Positions 62,231 to 64,000 of a stretch of 64,000 bases of DNA are shown here, in pieces. Each line of letters starts with the position of its first letter. Position 1 is the stretch's first letter. The stretch covers positions 18,245 to 82,244 of the forward strand of contig JAFYYM010000074.1 of the NCBI GenBank assembly GCA_017557535.1, written 5' to 3'. Source of the DNA: Bacteroidales bacterium. GTDB taxonomy: Bacteria > Bacteroidota > Bacteroidia > Bacteroidales > UBA932. The translations under genes were made by a program, and so were the position numbers. A model generated the notes under the pieces. The model saw only the letters and a list, made by a program, of their open reading frames with translations. It was not told the origin of the DNA and ran no database searches.

Positions 62231-63250
62231 CTATATATGGAGGTTCCCACCCAATAGGGAAAGCATCGTCCTGAAAGTCTCTTTCGGGGCATATTTCAGG
62301 GAGAAAGGCAGCCTTCTCAAGAACCTTCGGAAAGTGTCCATTTTCCTTTTCGTGGCGGATTTGCCGTATACTATGGAGCGTCCGGCGGCGTGATGCCCGA
62401 AATTGCCTCCTTCCTCGATAATCTTGAGGAGAGGTTCCTCAGAAATCGTTTTTCCTCCCGGGCAAGGAATCTGGATGCCTAAGATGTTGATTATGAATGA
62501 GGAGAGCAATGATTGCCATTTGATTATCCCCGATTCCTTGAAAGCCGCGTCGAGCTTATCGGGATCATATTGTCCTTTCAGGGCATCGCAAGCCATAGCA
62601 TAGTCTGTTATCTGCCTTATGCCCACTCCGGTTCCACATGCATGCTTAAGCGCATGGGCGGAAAGCATGAGTAAAGTGGCTTCAGCCGAAGGTACTTTAG
62701 GAAGGTTCTCTTCGGATATATGCAGGTCGAAATATCCATCGTGGACATCCACGTCCACATCGTCTTTCTTGAAATGGAAGCTGCCGTCGCTCGCTAACAT
62801 GAAACCACTCTCAGACTTGGCTATATCCCTCGCCTTATGGAACTCGTCATGGTAGAAGAATAAATCGATATCCCCAAATGTCCGTAGCTCCGGCTTCGGG
62901 TAAAAGGCTGCTGTGGCAGGTCCTTTCATGAGGATTGGGTTCAGACCCGCATCGTTGAAACCATGGATGACAGACTTGGCGATGGCAGCCATCCTGCGCC
63001 CCTGGATGGCGCATTTCTCTTTTTCCGCGAGGAAATAAAGGAATATATTGTCCGGGATAGCGATCTTTTCGGGAAGGTTTGTGACCGCATCTCCGACAAG
63101 ACCTGTCACATTTTGTTCCCTGGATATGGCGGCTATTCTCTGCCAGTCATCTGGACTGGCGGAAGTGAGAATGTCAATCTCGCCGCCCTCGGGATTTTTC
63201 CCGGAAAGGGCGGCGTTCAGAAGAACCAAGAACTCCTTGGAAAGTTTCAT
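62231..63250 (-). CDS. Nucleotidyltransferase-fold protein (NTP_transf_5 type)
   Basis: 339 residues, cytoplasmic. The catalytic-type signature is LMKGPATAAFYPKPELRTFGDIDLFFY (Lys, then Gly-Asp-Ile-Asp) followed by DVDVHDGYFDLH, matching the uncharacterised nucleotidyltransferase family PF14907. Members are often beside PqqD-like proteins in RiPP and exopolysaccharide clusters. It overlaps the pqqD-like gene by 4 bases. It may transfer a nucleotide or act as a kinase-like modifier; the substrate is unknown. Confidence 0.78.
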   Translation of the reverse strand: MKLSKEFLVLLNAALSGKNPEGGEIDILTSASPDDWQRIAAISREQNVTGLVGDAVTNLPEKIAIPDNIFLYFLAEKEKCAIQGRRMAAIAKSVIHGFNDAGLNPILMKGPATAAFYPKPELRTFGDIDLFFYHDEFHKARDIAKSESGFMLASDGSFHFKKDDVDVDVHDGYFDLHISEENLPKVPSAEATLLMLSAHALKHACGTGVGIRQITDYAMACDALKGQYDPDKLDAAFKESGIIKWQSLLSSFIINILGIQIPCPGGKTISEEPLLKIIEEGGNFGHHAAGRSIVYGKSATKRKMDTFRRFLRRLPFSLKYAPKETFRTMLSLLGGNLHI

Positions 63251-63510
63251 TCTTCCTTCAGCAGTGAAGATTCTCTCCAGATGGAAACAGTTTGTGACGC
63301 GTCAATTTGGGCCGCCTCAGCATCGATTCCATATTCTTCGACCAGGGCTGACGCCATGTCTTCGACCGAGAAGTCGATTTCGCTGAACTTATTCCATAAG
63401 AATGCGAAACTTTCGTTGACCTCCAGTGCCCTTGTGCCCTTATTGTTGAACACAAGGAGAATCAACTTACCTCGCGACTCCCTTAATATGGCTTCGTCAG
63501 TAAGCCTCAT
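63247..63510 (-). CDS. PqqD-family small protein
   Basis: 87 residues. The pattern LILLVFNNKGTRALEVNESFAFLWNKFSEIDFSVEDMASALVEEYGI is the winged-helix PqqD fold, which binds leader peptides of ribosomally made, modified peptides. It overlaps the nucleotidyltransferase gene and is 1 base after the HAD gene stop. No precursor peptide or radical-SAM gene is visible in the window, so the partner may lie beyond 64000 or the protein may work in capsule assembly. Confidence 0.82.
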   Translation of the reverse strand: MRLTDEAILRESRGKLILLVFNNKGTRALEVNESFAFLWNKFSEIDFSVEDMASALVEEYGIDAEAAQIDASQTVSIWRESSLLKEE

Positions 63511-63511
63511 C

Positions 63512-63916
63512 TTACCGGAATAGTTTGCCGAATAAGCCTTTGCGGCGCTTCTTGTGGCGTTTCTCCCGAATCCCCGTGATCATCTCGTAAATGGTGCCCC
63601 ATTCAGGAAGCCCACCGAGGTTCTTGTCGTCGATGTACACATCGGCAACAACCTTCACGGAGGTACTGCCGGCACGTCCTTCGAATAGGGAACCTACCGG
63701 CTGGTTGCTGTTTACCCCATAGAAATCCAGGCCTCGTTTATGACAAAAGTCCAGGGCTTCCTGGAGAAGCTCACCATCACGGGAAGTCCAGAGTATCAAC
63801 TTGTTCCCCTCGTCAGCAAGTTGCTTGAGAGTCTCAATGGCGAAGGGTTTTTCCTTCCCGATCGAGGGATATTTATGCTCGACGATCGTTCCGTCAAAAT
63901 CCACAGCGATTGTCAT
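63512..63916 (-). CDS. Small HAD-superfamily hydrolase (BT0820-like)
   Basis: 134 residues. HAD motif I is VDFDGTIVEH at the N-terminus, motif II the LWTSRDGELL strand, and the late Asp pair DVYIDDKNLGG provides metal ligands. No cap domain is present, as in the small Bacteroidota group typified by BT0820. The C-terminus is strongly basic (REKRHKKRRKGLFGKLFR). Probably a phosphatase on a small sugar phosphate or a capsule intermediate, given the next genes. Confidence 0.85.
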   Translation of the reverse strand: MTIAVDFDGTIVEHKYPSIGKEKPFAIETLKQLADEGNKLILWTSRDGELLQEALDFCHKRGLDFYGVNSNQPVGSLFEGRAGSTSVKVVADVYIDDKNLGGLPEWGTIYEMITGIREKRHKKRRKGLFGKLFR

Positions 63917-63931
63917 TTCCGAGGCTTTAGA

Positions 63932-64000
63932 TTAATCCTTTTCTCCGTAGCCGTAGCCATAACCATAGCCGTAGCCATAACCGTAGCCATAACCATAGCC
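63932..64000 (-). CDS. C-terminal end of a probable capsule tyrosine autokinase
   Basis: The minus frame is open to the window edge and encodes alternating Gly-Tyr pairs ending GYGEKD and a TAA stop. Bacteroidota Wzc-type polysaccharide tyrosine kinases end in such Tyr-rich tails, which are the autophosphorylation sites. Only 22 residues are inside the window, so the identity is an inference from the tail and the neighbours. Confidence 0.55.
   Translation of the reverse strand, partial: GYGYGYGYGYGYGYGYGYGEKD

Noticed and set aside
63932-64000. Repeats at the window end that look like a CRISPR or minisatellite
   Set aside because: Units are 6-12 bases with synonymous variation, in frame, and end in a stop codon; they encode Gly-Tyr pairs.

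Overview
The window is from a member of the phylum Bacteroidota, most likely a gut or rumen Bacteroidales of about 50% GC. The evidence is a SusC/SusD pair, many lipoproteins and exported glycan enzymes, the Bacteroidota-specific order sigma54 activator-lptE-TPR protein-secG, DUF4270 and DUF4421 proteins, and recurrent TAnnTTTG promoter boxes. A genus cannot be named from the sequence. I see no rRNA, transposase, integrase or CRISPR array.

Layout. (1) 1-17778, plus strand: the end of a polysaccharide-utilisation operon (susC, susD, a surface beta-propeller-like lipoprotein, an exported FAD-dependent oxidoreductase), a terminator, then a second run with a TIM-barrel hydrolase, a GDPD-HAD fusion, an SSS symporter, a second GDPD, an outer-membrane DUF4421 protein, a Tat-exported Gfo/Idh/MocA protein and a metallophosphoesterase. 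(2) 17753-30360, minus strand: a tight 12-gene amino-sugar operon holding a sialidase-fold lipoprotein, two Gfo/Idh/MocA proteins, an FHS-family sugar permease, NagB, two NagA, a DUF1080 protein, a NagX/HGSNAT-like membrane acetyltransferase, GH20 and GH16. It has no SusCD pair of its own. (3) 30541-32145: an M49-like exported protein with a mutated zinc site. (4) 32.2-38.3 kb: an accessory block, partly AT-rich, with unknown exported proteins and a Fic protein under a palindromic operator, abutting tRNA-Gly(GCC). Two extra copies of the tRNA 3' end lie downstream and look like attachment-site scars. (5) 38.4-47.6 kb: DUF1080 hydrolase, sialate O-acetylesterase-like enzyme, LolA-like protein, pheS, C69 dipeptidase, an S46 protein without its catalytic residues, and a PfkB kinase. 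(6) 47.7-54.4 kb: an N-domain-less ClpB, secG, lptE, a sigma54 activator and an abundant-looking OmpA/TPR lipoprotein. (7) 54.5-58.5 kb: two near-identical GDPDs in inverted orientation around a histidine acid phosphatase and a DUF1080 protein. (8) 58.5-64 kb: pnuC, acpP, DUF4270 lipoprotein with a Gly/Tyr tract, a one-domain glycogen-synthase-like protein, a nucleotidyltransferase/PqqD/HAD trio, and the Gly-Tyr tail of a probable capsule tyrosine kinase.

How the genes fit together. Most of the window serves capture and dismantling of external glycans. Region 2 could strip hexosamine-rich glycans to GlcNAc, import it, and feed NagA/NagB to fructose-6-phosphate. Repeated Gfo/Idh/MocA and DUF1080 families suggest a 3-keto-sugar branch. 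Four GDPDs, a metallophosphoesterase, a HAD domain and a histidine phosphatase point to phosphodiester-linked substrates. The most unusual points are two peptidase-family proteins with disrupted active sites, the GDPD-HAD fusion, and the layered tRNA-Gly insertion site carrying a self-controlled Fic gene.
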